This document shows positions 1-6,871 of a DNA stretch of 6,871 bases, one piece after another. This DNA is from Candidatus Delongbacteria bacterium. Lineage in GTDB: Bacteria; UBA4055. The stretch's first letter is position 1; each line of letters starts with the position of its first letter. The notes beneath the pieces were generated by a model. The model made no database searches. It was not told the DNA's origin and saw nothing but the letters and a program-made list of their open reading frames with translations. Position numbers and translations under genes: made by a program. The stretch spans positions 1 to 6,871 of the forward strand of contig JAQVNT010000084.1 of NCBI GenBank assembly GCA_028702975.1, read 5' to 3'.

Positions 1-1
1 T

Positions 2-886
2 GAGGTCGCAGGCAAAGTGAAATCTGTTGAGAAAGGTCTCGGCGATAAGATCAGGAATGGCGAAGCTATAGCCTACCTTGACTCGGAAAACTATAAGATA
101 ACCTACGATCAGGCAAGATCGGAGCTAAAATCAGCGGAAGCGGGTCTGGAGGCATTAACGATCAAGCTTGAAACCACTCAAAAACTTTACGAAAGCGGAA
201 AAGTGTCTAAGTTCGAACTGACGAACGATCAGAGCGCGTTAAAGAAAGCTGAAGCCGCAGTTGAGGGAGCCAGAGCCAATGTTGAAAGGGCGAGAATAAA
301 TTATGAAAATTCAAAATTTTTATCTCCTGTTGACGGATCGATCGCTCAGCTGCATATAAAACAGGGACAGTTCATCGCTACGGGCCAGCCGGTCGCATCT
401 ATAGTTGACTGCAGGCAGCTTGTAATAAAGACAGGTGTGACGGAGTACGACATTCAGGCCATAAAGACAGGCGCGGAAGTCGAGATCAGGCACAACGGGT
501 CAGATGAGATCATCTACGGCAAAGTGACCGGATCAGGCAAGAAGCCCGACGCGACAGGAAACTATCCCGTTGAGATCGTGATCGAAAACGAGGGAATGGA
601 GCTTATCCCGGGCATGATAGTAAGGGGAAGGATAGAGTCCCGCAGGATCGGGAATGTGATCTATACCGATTTTGATAATATCATTGAAGAGTTCGGGAAC
701 TATTTCGTCTATCTGGTAAACAGCGAGAACAAAGCTGTAAAAAGAAAGATCGAGCCGGGCAAGAAATACGGGAACTCACTTCTTATACTTTCAGGTGTCG
801 AACAGGGCGAAAAGATCGTCGTTTCGGGTGTCGATGCACTAACCGATAATGCTCAGGTCAAAATATACGGTAATGATAAAAAATAA
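2..886 (+). CDS. RND efflux periplasmic adaptor (membrane fusion protein, HlyD/AcrA type), 5'-truncated
   Basis: This is the periplasmic adaptor that bridges an inner-membrane RND pump to an outer-membrane channel. The reading frame is open from base 2, so the GTG at 17 is not the real start. The window begins inside the first half of the biotinyl-lipoyl domain (EVAGKVKSVEKGLGDKI, with the usual glycine pattern up to NGEAIAYLD). Next comes an alpha-helical hairpin rich in Ala, Glu and Lys (about bases 105-315), then the second lipoyl half (SPVDGSIAQLHIKQGQFI). A beta-barrel follows (VKTGVTEYDI-like strand, then PGMIVRGRIE), and finally a membrane-proximal domain (GVEQGEKIVVSGVDAL). About 294 residues are present. 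Family members usually have 350-400, so roughly 60-100 residues including the signal peptide or lipoprotein anchor are missing. The stop is 18 bases before the pump gene, which indicates co-transcription. The substrate cannot be deduced. Confidence 0.93.
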   Translation, partial: EVAGKVKSVEKGLGDKIRNGEAIAYLDSENYKITYDQARSELKSAEAGLEALTIKLETTQKLYESGKVSKFELTNDQSALKKAEAAVEGARANVERARINYENSKFLSPVDGSIAQLHIKQGQFIATGQPVASIVDCRQLVIKTGVTEYDIQAIKTGAEVEIRHNGSDEIIYGKVTGSGKKPDATGNYPVEIVIENEGMELIPGMIVRGRIESRRIGNVIYTDFDNIIEEFGNYFVYLVNSENKAVKRKIEPGKKYGNSLLILSGVEQGEKIVVSGVDALTDNAQVKIYGNDKK

Positions 887-904
887 ACAGCCGCGGGGCA
901 AAAA

Positions 905-3900
905 ATGAATCTGCCAAAGTTTTCAGTCAGGAATCCTGTTTTAATAAATATGGTCATGGTCATAATATTCATTCTCGGGATATTTTATATCTACGACATA
1001 CCTAAAGAATCCATGCCTCAGATAGAGTGGGGAAGGTTTATTATATCCGTTACTTATCCGGGTGTTGCTCCCGATGAGATCGAAACGCTGATCATTCAGG
1101 AAATTGAGGATGAACTCGCCGACATGACAGACATCGACTACATAAGTTCGACGGCATACGAGGGAAGGGCTGTAATATTCGTAAACCTGATGCCGAACAC
1201 AGATATTGACAAAGCCTGGGGCGATGTGTCGAGAGAACTGGATAAGGTCAGAGGTCTGCCGGAAGACGCTACCGATCCCTACATGCAGAATATGAGCATG
1301 CGTGAACTTAAAACTGTGTGTACGATAGCTGTCGAAGGTGAAACTTATACACCTGACGGGATCAAAAGAATATGCGAAGAACTTAAAGCCGACCTTGCAA
1401 AGATCGAGTATGTTTCAAAAGTCGAGATAAAAGGAGCGAAGACGAGAGAGATCAGGATCGAGCCGGACCTGAATAAAATGGAGTATTTCAACATAAGCTT
1501 TAACGATATCGAGAACGCAGTAAAGTCCAAGAATCTCAATCTGCCCGGAGGAACCGTAATTGCGGGAAAGTCGGAAGTGCTTGTAAGAACAATGGGTCAG
1601 TTCGAAAGCTCGGATCAGATCGAATATGTCGTGCTTAAAGCTTTTGATAACGGGTCGCTTTTGAGGATTAGAGATATAGCAAAAGTAGTCGATACTTATG
1701 AAGACATGAATGTAAAAACAAGGCTGGACGGCAAGGAAAGCTTAAACCTCTATATATATCAGAACGCCGACGGAAATATATTGGATATCATAAAAGACAT
1801 CCGGAGTTATATTGAGACCGTGCCAGAAAAATATGATAATGTTAAGGCGAGAGTAGTAAACGACGATTCTATAAGCGTAAGGAGCAACATCAGCACACTG
1901 TCATCTTCTGCGGTACTCGGCATCATTCTTGTGTTCCTGACACTTCTTGTTTTCATAGGCTGGAGGAACGCGATATTTGCCGCAATGGGCATTCCGTTCT
2001 CGTTCATGATGACATTCTGGATGATGCAGTATTTCGGTATAACGATAAACAATTTAAGTCTTTTTGCGCTCGTTCTCGTGCTTGGCATGGTGGTGGATGA
2101 CGCGATTGTGGTGATAGAAAATGTCCACAGGAATATCGAGGAGGGAATGGAGCCTAAAGAAGCTGCCGTTAAAGGCGCGACCGAGGTTATGTGGCCGGTG
2201 ATCGCAGCGGTTTTGACCACTGTCGCAGCTTTCATGCCTCTTCTGATGATGGAAGGCCACATGGGTAGATTTCTGAATGTGTTCCCTAAAGTAGTTTCTC
2301 TCGCGCTTTTCGCGTCGTTATTCGAAGCTCTTTTGATACTGCCTTCACACCTCGCCGATTTCTCAAAACCTCACGACAAAAAGAAAGCTGAAGGTCATTT
2401 CTATAAAAAACTCGTTAATAAATACGGCGCGCTTCTGATAGGTTTTCTCAAAAGGCGTGCAATTGTGATGTCGCTCGTGATCATAGTTCTTTTCGCGTCG
2501 TTTTTAGCTGTTGCGAAAGGTCTGATAAAATTCGAGTTCTTCCCGAAGACCGCGCCGACAACACTGACTATTCAGGCTGAAACATTTGCCGGAACTCATC
2601 TCGAAAAGACGGATTCACTTACTAAAGTGATCGAAAATTTCGTCATGAACATGCCGTATCAGGATAATTTCAAAGCTCTAAATTCAAATGTGGGTCAGCA
2701 GCAGGACAGGGCATTCTGGGATGAGGGCACTAATCTTATCGAGCTTAGACTCGACCTGATTGATGCCGACAGCCTGACGGTGGATTTGAATGTAGTTACT
2801 TCGTCCATTAGAAAATTCTTGAACAGCATGCCAGACATCGTAAGCTACAAGTTCGCAACGGGCAGGTCCGGACCGCCCACCGGCGAGGATGTCGAGCTAA
2901 GGGTATTAGGCGACGATCTCGAAAAGCTTCAGGATATATCTGAAAAAGTAAAATCCACACTTGCTCTGATCCCAGGGATCAAGGACATAGATGATGACTT
3001 TGACGCGGGAAAGAAGGAGATGAAAATATTTCCCGATTTCGACAGGCTTGCGCTCTACGGTGTCGGTGTGTCTGAGCTTGCGGCTTTCATAAGAACGGCG
3101 TCAGTTGGAAAGGTCGTCTCGGAGTATTCCGAAAGGTCAGACAAGTACAATATCAGGGTCATACTGCCTGAAAATCAGTTTAATACAGTTGAAAAAGTCC
3201 GTAACATGAAAATGAACACCCGAACAGGGAAAAAGATCATCTTAAAAGATGTAGCTGAATTCAAAATATCAAATACTATATCACGAATTTCAAGAAGGGA
3301 CGGAAAGCGCACTGTGACCATAACCGCGAATGTAGGGGAGTATACTCAGGACGGAAAGACATATATGAGAACTCCCGATGAAGCTAATGAACTGCTTTTC
3401 GGCAACAAGATAAAGAACATTACCGGAGTTCTTGAGAATTTTGAAAAAAACAATCCGGGTTTCAGCATAGAAGTCGGCGGTTCAAGTGACGAAAGGGCAA
3501 AGAGCTTCAATTCGCTATATATCGCCTTCCTGATAGCTCTGATCGTAATATATATGATACTTGGAACGCAGTTCAAATCGTACATAAAACCACTGGTAGT
3601 TATGATAACGATCCCGTTCGCTTTCATAGGGGTCATTTTTGGGCTGATAGCTACAAATACACCTTTTTCGGTGCTCTCGATGATATCGGTCGTCGCACTG
3701 GCCGGCATCGTTGTAAATGATTCGATAGTATTCGTTGATTTTATCATCAAGGAAAGAGATAAAGGGATCGACAGGTGGAACAGTCTGATTAATGCCGGAA
3801 GGACGCGTTTAAGACCAATAATTCTTACTTCAGTCACGACCATATTCGGCCTTATGCCGATGATTATCTCGCAGTCAGAATCGGTAAAAATGTGGAAGCC

Positions 3901-4072
3901 TATGGCTATCAGTATTTCATTCGGACTTGGGTTCGCCACTGTGCTTACACTGCTCGTTCTGCCCATAGTATATTCGTTCGTTGACGGTATCGCTTGCAAA
4001 TGTCACGGAACCGAAAGAATGAAACTTTCTGAGGCTCTAAAACTCAGAGAAGAAAAAGGTTACGACAAATAA
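905..4072 (+). CDS. RND superfamily efflux transporter, inner-membrane pump (AcrB/HAE1-like)
   Basis: This is a proton-driven trimeric inner-membrane pump of the resistance-nodulation-division superfamily. At 1055 residues it is full length for the family. It has the duplicated plan: TM1 at about 12-30, a large periplasmic loop, TM2-TM6 (about 334-481), TM7 at about 519-537, a second periplasmic loop, and TM8-TM12 (about 869-1025). TM4 carries the proton-relay pair Asp398-Asp399 in GMVVDDAIVVIENVHR, and TM11 carries the conserved arginines in RTRLRP (968 and 970). At the TM10 position where AcrB has Lys940, this protein has Asn938 (GIVVNDSIVF), as many non-AcrB RND pumps seem to. The ATG at 905 fits the N-terminus MNLPKFSVRNPVLINMV, typical of RND pumps. 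A short GGGG at 895-898 is the only Shine-Dalgarno-like sequence. The tail after TM12 holds a CKC motif. The upstream adaptor is its partner. Whether it exports drugs, lipids, metals or other compounds cannot be told; the metal-binding Met residues of CusA were not identified. Confidence 0.95.
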   Translation: MNLPKFSVRNPVLINMVMVIIFILGIFYIYDIPKESMPQIEWGRFIISVTYPGVAPDEIETLIIQEIEDELADMTDIDYISSTAYEGRAVIFVNLMPNTDIDKAWGDVSRELDKVRGLPEDATDPYMQNMSMRELKTVCTIAVEGETYTPDGIKRICEELKADLAKIEYVSKVEIKGAKTREIRIEPDLNKMEYFNISFNDIENAVKSKNLNLPGGTVIAGKSEVLVRTMGQFESSDQIEYVVLKAFDNGSLLRIRDIAKVVDTYEDMNVKTRLDGKESLNLYIYQNADGNILDIIKDIRSYIETVPEKYDNVKARVVNDDSISVRSNISTLSSSAVLGIILVFLTLLVFIGWRNAIFAAMGIPFSFMMTFWMMQYFGITINNLSLFALVLVLGMVVDDAIVVIENVHRNIEEGMEPKEAAVKGATEVMWPVIAAVLTTVAAFMPLLMMEGHMGRFLNVFPKVVSLALFASLFEALLILPSHLADFSKPHDKKKAEGHFYKKLVNKYGALLIGFLKRRAIVMSLVIIVLFASFLAVAKGLIKFEFFPKTAPTTLTIQAETFAGTHLEKTDSLTKVIENFVMNMPYQDNFKALNSNVGQQQDRAFWDEGTNLIELRLDLIDADSLTVDLNVVTSSIRKFLNSMPDIVSYKFATGRSGPPTGEDVELRVLGDDLEKLQDISEKVKSTLALIPGIKDIDDDFDAGKKEMKIFPDFDRLALYGVGVSELAAFIRTASVGKVVSEYSERSDKYNIRVILPENQFNTVEKVRNMKMNTRTGKKIILKDVAEFKISNTISRISRRDGKRTVTITANVGEYTQDGKTYMRTPDEANELLFGNKIKNITGVLENFEKNNPGFSIEVGGSSDERAKSFNSLYIAFLIALIVIYMILGTQFKSYIKPLVVMITIPFAFIGVIFGLIATNTPFSVLSMISVVALAGIVVNDSIVFVDFIIKERDKGIDRWNSLINAGRTRLRPIILTSVTTIFGLMPMIISQSESVKMWKPMAISISFGLGFATVLTLLVLPIVYSFVDGIACKCHGTERMKLSEALKLREEKGYDK

Positions 4073-4150
4073 AAATAATATTTCATTTGGATTTTCAGCG
4101 ACTTCTTAGTATATTCTATAACAGAGTGAATATAATTGAGGAGATGTGTT
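4073..4150 (+). promoter_or_regulatory. intergenic gap with candidate promoter for the secreted-protein gene
   Basis: This 78-base AT-rich gap is the only sizeable non-coding stretch in the window. Several weak promoter readings are possible. A Bacteroidota-style one is TTTG at 4086-4089, a 20-base spacer, then TATATTCT at 4110-4117, which partly fits TAnnTTTG. A sigma70-style one is TTCAGC at 4094-4099, a 17-base spacer, then TATAAC at 4117-4122. A perfect TATAAT at 4131-4136 lies too close to the start codon unless the transcript is nearly leaderless. No hairpin followed by a T-run is visible, so there is no clear terminator for the pump operon and read-through is possible. Confidence 0.3.
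4138..4143 (+). promoter_or_regulatory. Shine-Dalgarno site setting the start of the secreted protein
   Basis: GAGGAG lies 7 bases before the ATG at 4151. This is good spacing, and it makes 4151 the start in preference to the in-frame TTG at 4136, which overlaps the site itself. Starting at 4151 also gives a clean signal peptide (MKKLMFVGLILMAISIFASG). Confidence 0.75.
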
Positions 4151-5887
4151 ATGAAGAAGCTGATGTTTGTCGGTTTGATTTTAATGGCAATAAGTATTTT
4201 TGCCTCAGGATCAAAAGTGATTGTGTTCGGTATAGTAAACTATAGTGCAGAAGAATACACGAACGAAACAATAAGCAATGTAACTTATAAAGCTTGGCTC
4301 CAAAGAATACCCGGAGAGGTGATCGAGCCATCTGATGGACTGGCACAATGCGATGTAATGATGTTTCCTGATCCTGATAGTCCATTAAGAGGCAGCTGCA
4401 TGGTCGATCTGCAGCATTTCAGTTCTTGGGAGACTGGTGATGTTCTTTATGTTCTGATACGAGACTATAACACCGACAAAAAATGGTTTTATGAAGCTCA
4501 GGCAGAATATACGATAGAAGACACAACATCAAACTGGGTTTATCTCGGATTTGAAGACATTGGATTAGAGGATTCAGGTATGCCATGGATGCTTGCATTA
4601 CCATCTGGGACAGAATCAAAAACTTTTACTTATCCTTGCGTCACTACAACCGGTACTGACCTGAATTTTGTAGGTATTCCGGTTAGAAACGGATGGGATA
4701 AAGCATCTGATCTTGATCCTCTGGGAACGAATATTGATGCCGTCTCGAAGTGGAACGCGACTGAGCAGGGCTGGGAAACCTGCGGTTACCATCCGGCTTT
4801 AGGATGGATCACAGATCTGCCTGTCCAGACTGGTGACGCTCTGATGATCAACGCAAAGAACGATTTTAATTTCGTAGTTTCAGGCGACAGCGTTGTTGTG
4901 CAGTACAATCTGATAACGACATCTGGAACAGATATGAATGCGATAGTGCATCCTCTCACAAAGCAGGATATTACTACAGCGTCCGGTATCGCAGAGAATA
5001 TTGGGAATTGTAATCTTATATCTAAATTCAACCCTGAAACGCAGCAATTCGAATCTTGTGCCGAAGCGATAAGTATATGGGTGGGTGATTTTGTTACACA
5101 ACCGGGGATGCCGCTTTTAGCAGGAGTTACAAGCGGCACGGTATGGCCTTCCGGAGTGAAATCAGAAAATACTTCAGAGGCTGGGAACGAAAAATTAGCA
5201 GGTGCAGTTCCTAGAGTTTTCTATTACCATGTGACTGATGAATACGGCAACGATTATGACTTTGCGGGAACTCCTTATGACAGTATTGAATTCGAATGCT
5301 ACATACCATTACGACCTGCTGAAGTAATAGATCAGAATTCGCCGGGAAGCGGATTCTCGATGCTTGAGGGAATTTATTCTGTGATTTATTTCAACCCCGC
5401 AAATTTTCCAACTCCATGGCAGGAAGGAGATGAGCTTTCAATAAAAGTTATGGATAAATCAAGATATGTTCCGATGTATGATGAGTACGCTTCTGCTTTC
5501 GGCAGTGTTTCGCTTGATGCTTCCGCTGCTCCTGTAATAAAAGGTATTGAAGCCTTGATCCCGGGAAGCGGTCTGGCGCTGGCAATATCGATGCCGAGCG
5601 GAGTGGAAGAAAATAACATGCCTGATCTAACAGTTCTCCACCAAAATTACCCGAATCCGTTTAATCCGGAAACATCTATCAGCTACTCGCTTCCAAAGGA
5701 AGAGCAGGTCACACTATCGGTTTTCAACATGAGCGGTCAGCTCGTGAAACAGCTTGTAAACGAAAAGAAATCTGCAGGAAATCATTCAGTAAATTTCAAC
5801 GCATCCGACCTTAACAGCGGAATATATTACTATACCCTCGAGACGGGAAATACAAAGCTGAGTAAGAAAATGTTGCTGGTAAAATAG
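4151..5887 (+). CDS. exported protein with duplicated beta-rich domains and T9SS type A sorting domain
   Basis: This is a 578-residue protein predicted to be exported by Sec and then sent across the outer membrane by the type IX secretion system. Residues 1-20 form a signal peptide: Lys-Lys, a hydrophobic core, and A-S-G before a likely cleavage at about 20/21. Residues 494 to the end are a sorting domain: NYPNPFNPETSISYSLP, then FNMSGQLVKQL, SAGNHSVNFN, LNSGIYYYTL and a basic SKKMLLVK end. Between them I see a nested duplication. Domain A occurs at about 23-153 and again at 354-484. Domain B occurs at about 165-245 and again at 256-335. The body is rich in Gly, Asp, Thr and aromatic residues and looks all-beta. 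Cysteines are at 67, 83, 163, 211, 287, 303 and 383. No catalytic motif was recognised, so a structural, adhesive or binding role at the surface is only a guess. The gene ends exactly where the convergent neighbour ends. Confidence 0.88.
   Translation: MKKLMFVGLILMAISIFASGSKVIVFGIVNYSAEEYTNETISNVTYKAWLQRIPGEVIEPSDGLAQCDVMMFPDPDSPLRGSCMVDLQHFSSWETGDVLYVLIRDYNTDKKWFYEAQAEYTIEDTTSNWVYLGFEDIGLEDSGMPWMLALPSGTESKTFTYPCVTTTGTDLNFVGIPVRNGWDKASDLDPLGTNIDAVSKWNATEQGWETCGYHPALGWITDLPVQTGDALMINAKNDFNFVVSGDSVVVQYNLITTSGTDMNAIVHPLTKQDITTASGIAENIGNCNLISKFNPETQQFESCAEAISIWVGDFVTQPGMPLLAGVTSGTVWPSGVKSENTSEAGNEKLAGAVPRVFYYHVTDEYGNDYDFAGTPYDSIEFECYIPLRPAEVIDQNSPGSGFSMLEGIYSVIYFNPANFPTPWQEGDELSIKVMDKSRYVPMYDEYASAFGSVSLDASAAPVIKGIEALIPGSGLALAISMPSGVEENNMPDLTVLHQNYPNPFNPETSISYSLPKEEQVTLSVFNMSGQLVKQLVNEKKSAGNHSVNFNASDLNSGIYYYTLETGNTKLSKKMLLVK
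4217..4609 (+). repeat. domain A, first copy (protein-level repeat)
   Basis: Residues about 23-153 of the exported protein. It shares ordered landmarks with the second copy at 5210-5602: RIPGEVIEPSD against LRPAEVIDQNS, FSSWETGDVL against FPTPWQEGDEL, and a closing LALPSG against ISMPSG. From the Trp of the WxxGD motif to the final Gly is 60 residues here and 61 in the other copy. The similarity is at protein level and is divergent. Confidence 0.6.
4643..4885 (+). repeat. domain B, first copy (protein-level repeat)
   Basis: Residues about 165-245 of the exported protein. The landmarks TTTGTDLN and SKWNATEQGWETC match TTSGTDMN and SKFNPETQQFESC in the second copy. The spacing from the Asp of GTD to the final Cys is 41 residues here and 42 there. 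This style of repeat (SKWN..TQ.WE) resembles repeats I associate with secreted proteins of FCB candidate phyla. That link is from memory and was not searched. Confidence 0.7.
4916..5155 (+). repeat. domain B, second copy (protein-level repeat)
   Basis: Residues about 256-335 of the exported protein, directly following the first B copy after a linker of about ten residues. It keeps the GTD-x-N opening and the SK(W/F)N...Q.(W/F)E(T/S)C core, with Cys303 equivalent to Cys211. It ends in SGTVWPSG, against FNFVVSG in the first copy. Confidence 0.7.
5210..5602 (+). repeat. domain A, second copy (protein-level repeat)
   Basis: Residues about 354-484 of the exported protein. It follows the B pair and a Ser/Glu/Asn-rich linker (KSENTSEAGNEK), and precedes the sorting domain. 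The shared landmarks are RPAEVID, WQEGDEL and SMPSG. The Cys pair of the first A copy (67 and 83) is not kept: only Cys383 is present, and at a different place. Confidence 0.6.
5630..5884 (+). other. T9SS type A (Por secretion) sorting domain
   Basis: The last ~85 residues of the exported protein. The NYPNPFNPET opening, the VFNMSGQLVKQL strand, the AGNHSVNFNASDLNSGIYYYTL core and the basic C-terminus are the standard layout of this domain. In characterised systems such domains direct the cargo to the T9SS translocon and are often removed on secretion. It implies T9SS genes elsewhere in this genome. Confidence 0.92.
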
Positions 5888-6859
5888 CTACTCCGGCAGT
5901 ATTACCTTAAAGCTGCACTTATCATCGCCGTTCAGGACTGAAGTGAGCACTTCGACCTTTACCTCTTTGCCTGTTGCGGCTTCCCACTGCTGCCTGAACC
6001 ATCCGGCTCCGCAATAGCAGTACGACTTGGGCATTCCTTTATCTATATTCGGCTTTATGATGGGGCAGAAGCAGTAAGCCTGTTTTCTTTCGAGGTCTGT
6101 TTTTGCTTCAGCATAAGCTTTAGGGTCTGAAGGTTTTTTCTCGCAGTAAATTTCATTTCCCTTTCTGACAGGAGGCTCATTCCAGCCCGGATCGTTGTTC
6201 ATGAATTCTATTACCGCATCGACGGGATCTTTTCCGTTCTTTTCGGATTCGAGGTAGGTATCACGGAGTTTATGAAGCTGTTCTTTTGGGAATATGTGTG
6301 AACACTTTGACAGAATATCGTATTTTACCTGCTCACGGTTCCTATCAACGATATCGACCATTTTTTTGATACGCTCGAATTTCTCGTTCACAGCCTGTGC
6401 CTTCTCGGCTTCGTCGGCATATTTGCATATCTCCGCACAGTCCTTATCGGTCAGGCATTTTTGGCAGTTGTTCAAAAATAATTCTGTCCAGAGGTGTTCT
6501 ACGAACAAGAGTTCGACAGGTCCTTCCGTATTCGCTTCGAGATAGACTTCAATGACAAATTCGTCTGAAATAAGTCCTTTATTATGCGCATACCCGTAAA
6601 CTTCTGAATACTTTTCACCGAGATTTTTAATGCCGTTATCAGCAGTAAGTGAAAGTACTTTAAGCTCTTCGTAGTTCTTATGTGTAAAATCCCCGCCTGA
6701 CTGCACCATATCTGATACGGGGTATCCGGCCTCGACCCATAATCCCTCGGTAACGCTTGAAATATAAAATATTTTACAGAACGCAGGTCCGGTAATGTCT
6801 GAAGCAAACTCTTTCTTAATTGATTCGAAAACTTCATTAAGTTCGCTTCTTTTCTTCAT
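5888..6859 (-). CDS. GyrI-like small-molecule-binding domain fused to Cys-rich linker and V4R/ATC-hydrolase-like domain
   Basis: A 323-residue protein with no signal peptide or membrane segment, so cytoplasmic. Residues about 1-125 resemble the GyrI-like / AraC effector-binding fold: GPAFCKIFY, then WVEAGYPV with Glu43, then KYSEVYGYAHNKGLISDEFVIEVYLE and GPVELLFVEHLW. Residues 132-145 hold four cysteines in a C-x2-C-x5-C-x3-C pattern, followed by a charged helix (about 147-180). The C-terminal part has a pair CFC (263-265), then CYCGAGWFRQQWEAATGKEVKVEVL and GDDKCSFKVILPE. This pattern resembles V4R domains and the L-2-amino-thiazoline-4-carboxylate hydrolase / DUF6144-type families, where the cysteines may bind metal. 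The ATG at 6859 has only a weak AAAGAA before it, and the window ends 12 bases upstream, so its promoter is not seen. A ligand sensor or a small detoxifying hydrolase are both possible. There is no DNA-binding domain. Confidence 0.7.
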   Translation of the reverse strand: MKKRSELNEVFESIKKEFASDITGPAFCKIFYISSVTEGLWVEAGYPVSDMVQSGGDFTHKNYEELKVLSLTADNGIKNLGEKYSEVYGYAHNKGLISDEFVIEVYLEANTEGPVELLFVEHLWTELFLNNCQKCLTDKDCAEICKYADEAEKAQAVNEKFERIKKMVDIVDRNREQVKYDILSKCSHIFPKEQLHKLRDTYLESEKNGKDPVDAVIEFMNNDPGWNEPPVRKGNEIYCEKKPSDPKAYAEAKTDLERKQAYCFCPIIKPNIDKGMPKSYCYCGAGWFRQQWEAATGKEVKVEVLTSVLNGDDKCSFKVILPE

Positions 6860-6871
6860 GTTGAATTCTTT

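Noticed and set aside
17..19. GTG as the start of the adaptor gene
   Set aside because: The frame is open to base 2 and the residues before it (EVAGK) belong to the lipoyl motif, so the gene starts before the window.
3346..3999. 217-codon reverse-strand open frame inside the pump gene
   Set aside because: It lies wholly antisense to a well-conserved RND coding region, has no recognisable domain and no sign of being a gene. The same applies to the reverse frames at 1807-2262 and 4786-5139.
4073..4150. Terminator or small RNA after the pump gene
   Set aside because: The gap is AT-rich without a GC stem, so neither can be supported.
5874..5898. Stem across the convergent stops as a rho-independent terminator
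   Set aside because: The stem is only 6 bp with a wobble pair, the loop is 13 bases, and neither strand has a following T-run.
6294..6545. 83-codon forward open frame inside the GyrI-like gene
   Set aside because: It is antisense to a conserved coding region, and its Ser/Phe-rich translation looks like a shadow frame.

Overview
The window comes from a bacterium of the Fibrobacterota-Chlorobiota-Bacteroidota (FCB) assemblage. The best evidence is a secreted protein ending in a type IX secretion system (T9SS) type A sorting domain that begins with the NYPNPFNPET motif. That motif is typical of Ignavibacteria, Cloacimonadota, Delongbacteria and related lineages. No finer placement is safe from sequence reading alone. 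The genes look like ordinary chromosomal genes. I see no mobile element, CRISPR array, tRNA or rRNA.

Layout. Bases 2-886 (+) are the 3' part of an RND-pump periplasmic adaptor (membrane fusion protein) whose start lies before the window. After 18 bases comes a complete inner-membrane RND transporter of 1055 residues (905-4072, +), so the two form a transcription unit and probably one efflux complex. An outer-membrane TolC-like partner is not in the window. A 78-base AT-rich gap (4073-4150) holds candidate promoter elements and a clear Shine-Dalgarno site. It leads into a 578-residue exported protein (4151-5887, +) with a signal peptide, a nested A-B-B-A internal domain duplication and the C-terminal T9SS domain. 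Directly abutting it on the other strand, with zero intergenic bases, is a 323-residue cytoplasmic protein (5888-6859, -). That protein combines a GyrI-like small-molecule-binding domain, a cysteine-rich linker and a C-terminal domain resembling V4R / aminothiazoline-carboxylate-hydrolase proteins.

How they may work together. The adaptor and pump are a functional pair. The secreted protein and the GyrI-like protein have no demonstrated link to the pump. Small-molecule binding by the GyrI-like protein beside an efflux operon would suit a detoxification setting, but it lies on the opposite strand and is separated by the secreted-protein gene, so this is only a suggestion. The two parts that deserve a second look are the A-B-B-A secreted protein and the GyrI-like/cysteine-rich fusion.
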